Made by a program: the position numbers and the translations under genes. The notes under the pieces are model-generated. The model was not told where the DNA came from, did not search any database, and was given only the letters and a program-made list of their open reading frames with translations. From Alteromonas sp. MMG017 (GTDB taxonomy: Bacteria; Pseudomonadota; Gammaproteobacteria; Enterobacterales; Alteromonadaceae), in the NCBI RefSeq assembly GCF_018100795.1, contig NZ_JAGJDY010000010.1, positions 168,820 to 232,819 on the forward strand: a DNA stretch of 64,000 nucleotides, in the 5' to 3' direction. Each line of letters begins with the position of its first letter. The first letter of the stretch is position 1. Shown one piece after another: positions 52,293 through 60,751 of the stretch.

Positions 52293-54893
52293 ATGAGAAA
52301 AAACAAAATACATAATTCAATTGCACTAGCGTTCACTGGAATCACTCTATCTTTGGCAGCACCACTCGCGCTAGCGCAAGAAGCTGAAGAAACCGCAGTA
52401 GATACTCAAAATGTTGAAAAAATTGCTGTTGTTGGTGCACGTGGTGCACCTCGGTCGGTAACTAGCTCCCCTGTACCTGTTGATGTATTAAGTGCTGAAG
52501 ATATTGAAGCAGTAGCCTTCACCGACATGAACAACGTACTAATGACTTTGGTCCCATCTTATTCAGTAGCTCGACAGCCAATTTCTGATGGTGGTACTTT
52601 CATTCGTCCTGCAACCTTACGTGGTATGCCCACAGATAAAACGTTGGTGTTGGTTAACTCTAAGCGTCGTCACAGAGCAGCCTTGGTATCTATTGGGGGT
52701 TCTGGTACACAAGGCCCTGATATTGCCACTATCCCTACTGCTGCGATTGGCAGTGTAGAAGTATTACGCGATGGTGCGGCAGCCCAATATGGTTCTGATG
52801 CTATTGCTGGTGTTATCAACTTCCAGTTAAAAGAAAATACCGAAGGTGGATCATTTACCGCCGATTACGGAAGCTACTTTGAAGGTGATGGCGACCAAAT
52901 TACCATTACAGGAAACAAAGGTTTCGCACTTGGTGATGATGGTTTCTTAAGTATTTCAGCGGAATACTCAGACAGCGAAGCCACATATCGCGGCGAGCAG
53001 TACTGTGAATCTTGGTTTTGTGTAGATGACCAGTCAGAACAATACATCGCAGATGCCACTGCAATGGCTAATACTGTGCACGGGTCGGACGTAGTTCAGC
53101 CTTGGGGACAGCCAAACACTAGCGGCGCTCGTATCTTCTTTAATGCTGGCTACGCATTAACTGCTGAGATGGAGCTTTACGCATTTGGTAACTATTCTGA
53201 AAGTGAAGGTGATGGTTCATTCTATTATCGTTACCCAGGTAACGGCACTATTGAAGATATCCGCTTAGAAGATGGTTCTATATGGAGCCCTACTGAATTT
53301 TTCCCAGGTGGCTTTACACCGCGCTTTTCTGGCGATGTTACCGACTACTCTTTTGTTGGTGGTATTAAAGGGATGTCTGGCGACTTAGGTTATGACATAA
53401 GTGGTCGTTACGGCTACAACGATATTTCATATACGCTTGCCAATACCATTAACCCGTCTATGGGTAATGAGTCACCTACATCATTTCAACCCGGTGACTT
53501 AACCAATGAAGAAACACAAATTCAAGCCGATTTCACCTATGACTTTGACGAATATATTCTAGCCTTTGGTGCAAGCTACCTTGATGAATCTTATGAAATA
53601 TCAGAAGGCGAAGTTGATTCTTACTTTGCAGGGCCTTACGCAACATCTGATCCTTGGGGCTTCTGTGACGGAGATGCGGCTAGTGCAGCTGGTTTAGCCG
53701 TCATTGCGACCGGTTCAACGCTAGATTGTGCTAACAGTGATGATGCGGTTTATACCGTGGTGGGTGTAGGCTCAAACGGTTTCCCTGGTTATTCACCTGA
53801 CTACTCAGGTACGTATAGCCGAGATTCTTACGCGGTATATACCGATATTTCTGGTGATATTACCGACGAATTGTTTGCACAAGCGGCTATCCGCTATGAA
53901 GACTACTCAGACTTTGGTTCTGAGGTGGTTTATAAGGTTGCGGGTATTTATCAAATAAATGATGAAGTTGCGGTAAGAAGTTCATACGGCACAGGCTTCA
54001 GAGCACCGACGCCAGGTCAACAAGGTACTACAAACGTATCGACCCGTTTACCTGATGGTTTCCCAGTAGCAACGGGCTTGTTCCCTGCTGGTGGCGATGT
54101 AGCTCAAGCGTTAGGCGCAGAAGAGCTTCTTCCTGAAAAATCGACTAACTTTACACTTGGTTTAACTGCTAGCTTTGGTGATTTAACCCTTACTGCCGAT
54201 TACTACAACATTCAACTAGAAGACAGACTGTACTCAGTATCTACACGGGACGTTTCTACTACAGTAGTGACCGACCCAGACGCTGATGGTTATGCTGCAT
54301 ACCAAAATTACTTGGCACTATCGGGTGCTGGTGTATCAGGTGCAGAATCAATTGGTGGTGTGTTCTTCTTCCAAAATGCGTTCGATACGGTTACTGAAGG
54401 TGTTGATCTCGTTGCCACTTATAAAATGGAAACGACCTACGGTTCAACGATGATTACAGGGTCTATTAACTATAACGATACTTCGTTCGACTCAGATCCT
54501 AGCGAATACCTAGACCCTGAAGACATGTTCGATTTTGAAAATGGAACGCCAGAAATGCGCGGCGTATTCTCTGTCACACATAGTTATGATGTGTGGTCTG
54601 CGGTGGCACGATTGAGTTACTACGGTGAATACGAAAATGTAGGCAGCGATGATGGTACCGTAATCGATGCCGAAACAATTCAAACTTACGGCTCTGAATT
54701 TATGTTTGATATTGAAGGGTCATACCTCATCAATGAAAACCTAACGTTATCAGTAGGTGTACGTAACCTATTTGATAGCTATCCAGACCCTACAATAAAT
54801 GGTGATGCTTGCTGTGGTCAAGTCTATGACTCAGGCTCAGTCGTCGACTGGCAGGGTGGTTACTACTACACCCGCTTAGCGGCAAGATTCTAA
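52293..54893 (+). CDS. TonB-dependent receptor
   Basis: 866 residues. Signal peptide (cleavage near PLALA-QEA), TonB-box-like EKIAVVGARG, plug (about 50-185: RPATLRGMPTDKTLVLVN, LRDGAAAQYGSDAIAGVINF) and a barrel ending YTRLAARF. A disulphide-like loop CESWFC lies near residue 236. The receptor is followed by a TauE/SafE transporter and a Tat-exported aminotransferase, so its substrate may be a nitrogen- or sulphur-containing small molecule; inferred. It is preceded by the divergent LysR regulator. Confidence 0.92.
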   Translation: MRKNKIHNSIALAFTGITLSLAAPLALAQEAEETAVDTQNVEKIAVVGARGAPRSVTSSPVPVDVLSAEDIEAVAFTDMNNVLMTLVPSYSVARQPISDGGTFIRPATLRGMPTDKTLVLVNSKRRHRAALVSIGGSGTQGPDIATIPTAAIGSVEVLRDGAAAQYGSDAIAGVINFQLKENTEGGSFTADYGSYFEGDGDQITITGNKGFALGDDGFLSISAEYSDSEATYRGEQYCESWFCVDDQSEQYIADATAMANTVHGSDVVQPWGQPNTSGARIFFNAGYALTAEMELYAFGNYSESEGDGSFYYRYPGNGTIEDIRLEDGSIWSPTEFFPGGFTPRFSGDVTDYSFVGGIKGMSGDLGYDISGRYGYNDISYTLANTINPSMGNESPTSFQPGDLTNEETQIQADFTYDFDEYILAFGASYLDESYEISEGEVDSYFAGPYATSDPWGFCDGDAASAAGLAVIATGSTLDCANSDDAVYTVVGVGSNGFPGYSPDYSGTYSRDSYAVYTDISGDITDELFAQAAIRYEDYSDFGSEVVYKVAGIYQINDEVAVRSSYGTGFRAPTPGQQGTTNVSTRLPDGFPVATGLFPAGGDVAQALGAEELLPEKSTNFTLGLTASFGDLTLTADYYNIQLEDRLYSVSTRDVSTTVVTDPDADGYAAYQNYLALSGAGVSGAESIGGVFFFQNAFDTVTEGVDLVATYKMETTYGSTMITGSINYNDTSFDSDPSEYLDPEDMFDFENGTPEMRGVFSVTHSYDVWSAVARLSYYGEYENVGSDDGTVIDAETIQTYGSEFMFDIEGSYLINENLTLSVGVRNLFDSYPDPTINGDACCGQVYDSGSVVDWQGGYYYTRLAARF

Positions 54894-54907
54894 AAGCAAC
54901 TAATAAT

Positions 54908-54931
54908 AAACACCGGCAAATGCCGGTGTTT
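54908..54931 (+). terminator. hairpin between TonB receptor and TauE/SafE genes
   Basis: Perfect 11-bp stem AAACACCGGCA / TGCCGGTGTTT with a 2-nt loop by sequence, followed by ATGTTTT. It should lower, not abolish, expression of the downstream genes. Confidence 0.75.
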
Positions 54932-55011
54932 ATGTTTTCACCCCTCGTTTTGTAAGTAAAATTTAAAGGTCTGTTCATGTTATTAGAAGTATTTGCTGGA
55001 GATGTTATTTT

Positions 55012-55833
55012 ATGGAAATAGAGCTTCTCTGGTTCGTTGTTACTCTTTGTATTACAGGTGCTATTGCAGGTATAACTGCTGGTCTTTTTGGTAATGGAGG
55101 TGGATTTGTTGTTGTTCCCGCTCTATTAGCTGTATTTCCATTTTTTACGCCCCCGTCACAAGAGTTAGTCAAAGTTGCAATAGGCACTTCTTTAGCTTCA
55201 ATTGTGGTATCTAGTACCCGCTCAGTAATGGCTCACCATAAAAAAGGCGCTGTTGATTTTGATATTCTAAAATCATGGAGCATCTGGATAGTAATGGGCG
55301 TAATTGGCGGTATTTACATTGCCAGTAGCACAAGTAGCGATGGTTTAACGGTCGTTTTTGCGGCAGGTGTTTTACTTTATTCTATTTACTTCTTGTTCCC
55401 AGAATTTGTTATTCGCCCTGGTGTAGCGTTATCTATGCCTGAAGGTATTGCTAAATCTGCACTTGCTTTTGTACTTGGAGGCTTTTCGGCTCTTCTGGGT
55501 ATTGGCGGCGGCACACCCATGGTAATTACTATGGTTATCTGTCAACGCACCATCCAGCAAGCGGTAGCCACAGCCGCTGGCGTTGGCTTCCTAATTGGTC
55601 TGCCTGGCGCTATCGGATTTCTCTTTATGAAACATCCTGAAGCCGCCATTCTGCCCGTTGGAACAATAGGCTATATCAATATCCCTGCGTTAGTTGCTAT
55701 TAGTATAGGGGCCATTATTACAGCACCTATGGGAGCAAAAATGGCGCATAACTTCAGCGAGAAAAAATTAAAACGAATGTTTGGTATTTACTTAGTAATT
55801 GTTTCTAGCGCTATGTTTTACAAGGCCCTATAA
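55012..55833 (+). CDS. TauE/SafE-family membrane transporter
   Basis: 273 residues, about eight helices, in two related halves (GLFGNGGGFVVVPALL and SALLGIGGGTPMVITMV). TauE/SafE proteins export sulphite, sulphonates or organic anions. It lies between a TonB receptor and an exported aminotransferase, and 32 bp before the latter, so it probably moves a substrate or product of that cluster across the inner membrane. Direction and ligand cannot be read from sequence. Confidence 0.88.
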   Translation: MEIELLWFVVTLCITGAIAGITAGLFGNGGGFVVVPALLAVFPFFTPPSQELVKVAIGTSLASIVVSSTRSVMAHHKKGAVDFDILKSWSIWIVMGVIGGIYIASSTSSDGLTVVFAAGVLLYSIYFLFPEFVIRPGVALSMPEGIAKSALAFVLGGFSALLGIGGGTPMVITMVICQRTIQQAVATAAGVGFLIGLPGAIGFLFMKHPEAAILPVGTIGYINIPALVAISIGAIITAPMGAKMAHNFSEKKLKRMFGIYLVIVSSAMFYKAL

Positions 55834-55865
55834 ACACTTACGATGTTTGAGATAAGGAATTAACA

Positions 55866-57035
55866 ATGTCACATAATGTTTCAAGACGCCTATTTTTGGG
55901 TGGCAGTGCCGCCGCTACTGCCATTGGTGCTTCTGGCTTGATTACCTCTGCGGGCCTTCAAGCTGCCACGCCGACTATGTCCAAGGTACTGTATGGTCCA
56001 AAGCCAGGTATCGCTAAATTAAATGCGAATGAAAACCCATTTGGACCAAGCTCAGCAGCGTTAAAGGCAATTGCTACTGCCTCTGCCGAGGGTGGCGCAT
56101 ACTATGCCTACCCCGCCGCAATGACTTTGCTAGATATGATTGCAGAGCGCCATGGGATTACCCCTAAGAATATTTCGTTAAGTGCAGGTTCTAGCCCCAT
56201 TCTTTCTTACGCCGCCCTTGCTGCGAGCAAGAAAGGAAAGATTTTAGGCCCGGATCTTTTTTGGGATACCACCTCTAAAGCACCAGAGAAGCAAGGTGCA
56301 CCTGAGATTGTTCGGGTACCTAACACAAAAGATTTAGCAATCGATTTGGATGCCATGTATGCAGCCATTGATGACAGCGTTGGCATGGTGCATATCACCA
56401 ATCCTAACAACCCAACAGGACGCCTTCTAGACCCTGCAAAGCTTCGAGAATTCTGTATCAAAGCTTCTAAAAAGACGTTAGTACTTGTTGATGAAGCTTA
56501 TAATGAACTTACAGACGATCCGCCTGCAAACTCAATGATTCCGTTAGTGAAAGCCGGGCACAATATTATTGTTGCGCGAACCTTTTCCAAGATTTACGGC
56601 TTAGCGGGTATGCGAGTTGGTTACATGATTGCCTCTGAAGAAAATACAGAATGGATCAATCGCTATGGCATGGGGGGTTACACATTAAACCAAGCAGGTT
56701 TAGCTGCAGCCATTGCTTCATATAATGATGAAGCCTTCCTTACGTTTGTTAAAGATAAGGTTGTAGAAGCAAAAGGCTTAGTGATGGACGGCCTCAAGGC
56801 CAATGGCCTAACAGCCCTCCCTTCTAGTACTAACTTTGTCTTTGTGGATCTTGGTAAAGGAGATGCTGAATTATTTAGAGCCGCCATGGCGGAGAAAGAT
56901 ATTCACATCCGCGGTATTTATCGCACCTATACTAATTGGTCAAGAGTAAGCATGGGCAAAATCGCAGATGTGCAGCGCTATGTCGATGCTATCCCGCAAG
57001 CACTTGAAACAATGACTAAAAAACAGAATTCTTAA
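55866..57035 (+). CDS. PLP-dependent aminotransferase (HisC-like) with Tat signal peptide
   Basis: 389 residues. The N-terminus has a twin-arginine signal (SRRLFLGGSAAATAIG, h-region ending GLQAA), followed by a complete fold-type I aminotransferase of the histidinol-phosphate/aromatic family: KLNANENPFGPS, NPNNPTG, D209 in LVDEAYNE, PLP lysine K242 in TFSKIYGLAG and R250 in the next turn. Tat export of a folded, cofactor-loaded aminotransferase to the periplasm is uncommon and fits the receptor and transporter next to it. Substrate unknown; a biosynthetic HisC role is unlikely for an exported enzyme. Confidence 0.9.
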   Translation: MSHNVSRRLFLGGSAAATAIGASGLITSAGLQAATPTMSKVLYGPKPGIAKLNANENPFGPSSAALKAIATASAEGGAYYAYPAAMTLLDMIAERHGITPKNISLSAGSSPILSYAALAASKKGKILGPDLFWDTTSKAPEKQGAPEIVRVPNTKDLAIDLDAMYAAIDDSVGMVHITNPNNPTGRLLDPAKLREFCIKASKKTLVLVDEAYNELTDDPPANSMIPLVKAGHNIIVARTFSKIYGLAGMRVGYMIASEENTEWINRYGMGGYTLNQAGLAAAIASYNDEAFLTFVKDKVVEAKGLVMDGLKANGLTALPSSTNFVFVDLGKGDAELFRAAMAEKDIHIRGIYRTYTNWSRVSMGKIADVQRYVDAIPQALETMTKKQNS

Positions 57036-57060
57036 TTGAGTTAACACCTCTTTATTTTAT

Positions 57061-57086
57061 GCGTGCAGCCACGCTAGGCTGTACGC
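57061..57086 (+). terminator. hairpin after the aminotransferase gene
   Basis: Stem GCGTGCAGCC / GGCTGTACGC (57061-57070 / 57077-57086, one G-T pair), 6-nt loop, then a T/C-rich tail. Confidence 0.5.
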
Positions 57087-57284
57087 TTCTCTCGTTTTCC
57101 CCCATCCACAAGCATTTACACGTAAAGTATAATGCTCATAAATGCCCTCCTTGTCATATACTCTTAAAGTACCTTGTGCAAATACACCTACCTAGGTTTT
57201 AGAATCTTAGAATGTCTACTAAGCTTCTTTCAGGCGCTGAGAAATTGCACACACTGTTCTAACAGACGTAAAAGGAGGCTGTTG

Positions 57285-57653
57285 ATGGCACTATCTGTTT
57301 TAGTTGCTGACGACTCTAAATTGTCACGCCGTAGCGTAAAAAAGTCGCTACCGCCGGAATTAGACTACGATATTTCAGAGGCAACGAATGGCCAAGAAGC
57401 GATAGATTTGTTAGCTGAAAACACTTTCGACCTTGTGCTGCTTGATTTAACCATGCCAGAGGTTGATGGTGTGGATGTGCTGGAATACTTATCCAAGCGT
57501 GAAGAAGCCTTCCCTAATGTCATCGTGATCAGCGCAGATTTTCAGCCAGAAAAACAGCGCATCGTACTGTCCTTAGGGGCACAACGATTCATTAGAAAAC
57601 CATTAGACAAAGAAGAGCTGGCAATGACTATGTTCGAGTTGGGGTATCTATGA
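57285..57653 (+). CDS. single-domain CheY-like response regulator
   Basis: 122 residues, receiver domain only. D9-D10, phospho-acceptor D54 in LLDLTMPE and the lysine of FIRKPL are present. The frame is open from 57174, but GGAGG lies 8 nt before the ATG at 57285, which starts the receiver fold. Its stop overlaps the CheC-like gene by 4 bp. It probably passes phosphate between the downstream kinase and the CheC-like phosphatase. Confidence 0.92.
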   Translation: MALSVLVADDSKLSRRSVKKSLPPELDYDISEATNGQEAIDLLAENTFDLVLLDLTMPEVDGVDVLEYLSKREEAFPNVIVISADFQPEKQRIVLSLGAQRFIRKPLDKEELAMTMFELGYL

Positions 57654-58234
57654 GCGCTGTAATACCATTAGACGAGGAACAACGCGATGCGCTGCAAGAA
57701 TTGCTCAATATTTCAATGGGCCAAGCAGCAAATTCACTCGCGCAACTCATTGAAACTAAAATTGATATTTCAATTCCTAAAATAACGTCAGTTACCCCTA
57801 CTCAGCTTTACACCTTGCTGTTTGGCTCTGCAGATACATTTCATACCCGCCAGTCTTTTCTAGGTGATATTCAAGGTGAAGTGATGTCGGTACTTTCCCG
57901 CTCGGGTCTGAGCGAGATGGCAAAGCTGATGGAATACAGTGAACCGCTGAGTAAAGAAGATGTAGAGGAAATTATACTCGAGCTTTCTAACATTCTAGCC
58001 GGCGCGTGTTTGGCAGGCTTATCAAGCCAATTAGAGCTGACCACCAATTTGAATATGCCAACGTTGTTTACCCCTAACAAAGAGAACTTCGACGAGCTAA
58101 AGTGGCAACATAGCTTGGTCATGGAAGTGCAATTCACCGTAGCCGTTTCATCCTTTTCTATGCGTGTTGTTTTCTGCTTAGATGACGATTCACTGACAAG
58201 AATGAAAGATACTTTAGATGAACTTCTAGAATAA
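57650..58234 (+). CDS. CheC-family phosphatase-like protein
   Basis: 194 residues. Two active-site segments of CheC type are recognisable: E17-x2-N20 in LQELLNISMG and E111-x2-N114 in ILELSNILAG. CheC dephosphorylates CheY~P; here the matching regulator is upstream with a 4-bp overlap. No flagellar or chemoreceptor genes are nearby, so a role outside classical chemotaxis is likely. It is coupled to the kinase by TAATG. Confidence 0.88.
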   Translation: MSAVIPLDEEQRDALQELLNISMGQAANSLAQLIETKIDISIPKITSVTPTQLYTLLFGSADTFHTRQSFLGDIQGEVMSVLSRSGLSEMAKLMEYSEPLSKEDVEEIILELSNILAGACLAGLSSQLELTTNLNMPTLFTPNKENFDELKWQHSLVMEVQFTVAVSSFSMRVVFCLDDDSLTRMKDTLDELLE

Positions 58235-59517
58235 TGTTTGAGCAACTGGTTGAAAAACTTCCGGTTGGAATTGGCATCGTTGATGAAGATTTTCTGGTTG
58301 TTTATTTAAACGACTTTTTTAGAGATCGTCTTCCTCACGAAAATCGCGATTCGTACAAAGACAGCCCAGTTACCGATATTTTTAGCGGCCAAGGCAAATT
58401 TCTAAAACGAAGGTTAAAATCGGTTTTTGTTCTCCAGCATCCTAGTTTCAGCTACTGGGAACAGCGCCCCCATATATTTCCGTTTAAAAGCAGTAGACCG
58501 ATAACTGGCGAAGAAACGCAAATGTATCAAAACATGGAGATATTGCCGGTAAAGGATAAAAGCACAGGCAAAAAATACGCCTGCATTTTTTTGCAAGACG
58601 TTACCGCGCAAGCCAGCTACTTCCGTACCCAACAAAAGCTATCCGCCGCATTGAAAGTAGAGCACGAAGCCCAACGCAAACTTATTCGTAAACTTGATAC
58701 CGCACAATCTCAACTCATTCAAGCCGAAAAAATGGCATCAACGGGCCAATTAGCTGCGGGGATAGCCCATGAAATTAATAATCCTATTGGCTTTATCAAT
58801 GCAAACTTAGACACCCTGTCACAATACGCTAATAACTTAATATCTATTTGCGATGGGGTAGAAAATCGCGTTACCGATTTTAACGATGAAGTAAAAGAAC
58901 AAATAAAAAACCTTTTCGAAGCACAGCACTATGATTTGATAAAAGATGACATTGAAGAGTTGCTTGAAGAATCGAAAGCGGGCTTAAATCGCGTTAAGGA
59001 TATTGTCGATAATCTAAAACAATTCTCCCTCGACAGCACACAAGGCAGTCAGATTGTAGAGTTAAATGACGTTGCCTCACAAACCATCAAGCTTGTATCG
59101 ACCCAATATGCTTCTCATCACTATAAGGTCGAATCAGCCGACGAAAAAATAGAGATAATGGCCAACCCCGGGATGATAAAACAAGCCTTGATGAACATAT
59201 TACTCAACGCCGCCCAGGCTATTCCAGACAAAGGCTACGTTAAGTTATCCTTATTAAAAAATAGCGAGAACATTACCATTAAGGTGCTGGACAGCGGTGA
59301 AGGTATAGAGCAAAAAAATATGAAAAGAGTTTTCGAACCCTTTTTTACTACCCGCCCTGAAGGTCAAGGCCAAGGGTTGGGATTATCTACTGCCTATACC
59401 ATTGTAGAAAAGCACAAAGGAAAAATTTCAATCAATAGCAAAGTGGGCAAAGGTACGGTGGTTACAATAGAGCTACCGATCACTTCAGAAGACGATTCAG
59501 CAACAGCACCTCAGTAA
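58234..59517 (+). CDS. PAS-type sensor histidine kinase
   Basis: 427 residues, no membrane helix. An N-terminal PAS domain (about 1-125) with IVDEDFLVVYLN, a coiled coil (about 130-168), the HisKA domain with H179 in GIAHEINNPIGF, and HATPase (about 290-415) with ILLNAAQA and GQGLGLSTAY. It is soluble, so it reads a cytoplasmic signal. Its start overlaps the CheC-like stop by 1 bp, and with the response regulator it forms a three-gene signalling operon. Confidence 0.93.
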   Translation: MFEQLVEKLPVGIGIVDEDFLVVYLNDFFRDRLPHENRDSYKDSPVTDIFSGQGKFLKRRLKSVFVLQHPSFSYWEQRPHIFPFKSSRPITGEETQMYQNMEILPVKDKSTGKKYACIFLQDVTAQASYFRTQQKLSAALKVEHEAQRKLIRKLDTAQSQLIQAEKMASTGQLAAGIAHEINNPIGFINANLDTLSQYANNLISICDGVENRVTDFNDEVKEQIKNLFEAQHYDLIKDDIEELLEESKAGLNRVKDIVDNLKQFSLDSTQGSQIVELNDVASQTIKLVSTQYASHHYKVESADEKIEIMANPGMIKQALMNILLNAAQAIPDKGYVKLSLLKNSENITIKVLDSGEGIEQKNMKRVFEPFFTTRPEGQGQGLGLSTAYTIVEKHKGKISINSKVGKGTVVTIELPITSEDDSATAPQ

Positions 59518-59523
59518 GCTCTA

Positions 59524-60531
59524 TTATTGCACTCCATACAAATAAATTCCGTCATCAGATAAATGCCGCGTTATTTTTCCATGGGACAAGAGGTAGTTTA
59601 AGTGGGACACACATTCAGCGACGGCAAACACGATATTTCTACCACTCAGTTCCCGTTTAAACAAGACGGGCAACAACTCGACCGCCGTCTGAGGTTTACT
59701 GCAAGCCTCCACTAGTGCATTTAAATGACGATGGTGATGTTCAATAAGTTCATTCACTCGGTCTTTCACACCAACAAAGGGTTGCCGGTGTGCGGGTAAT
59801 ACCAAGGTTTTTTCCGGTAAGTCAGTGAAAGGCAGTAGCGTACACAAATAATCTTGTAACGTATTAGCCTCAGGCTCCGTTGAATATACCCCTATATTAG
59901 GAGTTATCTTTGGTAAAATATGATCGCCCGCGAGTAGTATTCCAAGCTCTTTAGAATATAAGCACACGTGCTCTGGTGAATGCCCCTTCCCTATCATCAC
60001 TTCCCATGAGTTACCATTTAGCGTAAGCACATCACTTTGCTTCAATCGTCTATAGCTGATGGGAATGGGCGATACCACATTGCTATACCCTTTATTTCCT
60101 GACATCAGCGATGTCACGTCATCAGCTTTTAAACCTGCGCGGTGATAGTATTGCTCATCCCGCCATGCGGAAGTGTCACTTTTTCCCCCTGTAAAAGCCC
60201 TCGCAGTAAAATACTCAACCTGCGACATGTAAAGAGGCACTTTGAATTGGTCTGCTATCCAACCGGCTAAACCCACATGATCAGGATGCAAATGCGTAAC
60301 TAAGACCGCTGAAATGGGTTTATCCAATGCGGTAAAAATCTCATTCCACAATGTCTTAGTTGTATTCGTACCGAGCCCAGTATCAATAACCACCCAGCCA
60401 TCATCATCTTCAACAAGATAGAGGTTTATGTGGTCAAGGTCGAAAGGCAATGGCATACGAAGCCAAAGGACGCCATCCGCTATCTCTGTCCACTCACCGG
60501 GAGACGGTTGCTCAATTGCTGGGTAATGCAT
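59524..60531 (-). CDS. metallo-beta-lactamase-fold hydrolase
   Basis: 335 residues, cytoplasmic. The metal motif THLHPDHVG (H80, H82, D84, H85), GKGHSPEHVC and AGDHIL complete the binuclear site. A C-terminal helical part of about 90 residues (LPAHRQPF onward) resembles the winged-helix tail of glyoxalase-like MBL proteins. It converges with the kinase gene with 6 bp between stops. Substrate unknown, possibly a thioester or lactone. Confidence 0.88.
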   Translation of the reverse strand: MHYPAIEQPSPGEWTEIADGVLWLRMPLPFDLDHINLYLVEDDDGWVVIDTGLGTNTTKTLWNEIFTALDKPISAVLVTHLHPDHVGLAGWIADQFKVPLYMSQVEYFTARAFTGGKSDTSAWRDEQYYHRAGLKADDVTSLMSGNKGYSNVVSPIPISYRRLKQSDVLTLNGNSWEVMIGKGHSPEHVCLYSKELGILLAGDHILPKITPNIGVYSTEPEANTLQDYLCTLLPFTDLPEKTLVLPAHRQPFVGVKDRVNELIEHHHRHLNALVEACSKPQTAVELLPVLFKRELSGRNIVFAVAECVSHLNYLLSHGKITRHLSDDGIYLYGVQ

Positions 60532-60751
60532 ACATCTTCACCTTTTCGCTGGTATACTTAGTTCTATAACGATAGGTAGGTAAAAACAAACGTATCTGTT
60601 TGATAATCAACTATAGCGTTAAGTAATAGCACCGGCAGACTACGTGATAGCGAGCAATAGTGACTATTAACCTGTTTGTCTTCTGGTAGAGAAAATCGGC
60701 CGCCCTGTATCATGAGTCCTTCATTATTCCACCAACTAAAATTAACGTGTC

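Noticed and set aside
57174..57284. Upstream start for the CheY-like regulator
   Set aside because: The extension does not belong to the receiver fold and GGAGG precedes the ATG at 57285.
60532..60751. LexA box before polB
   Set aside because: I looked for CTG-N10-CAG because E. coli polB is SOS-controlled. None of the CTG triplets in this interval has CAG at the right distance, so no box is reported.
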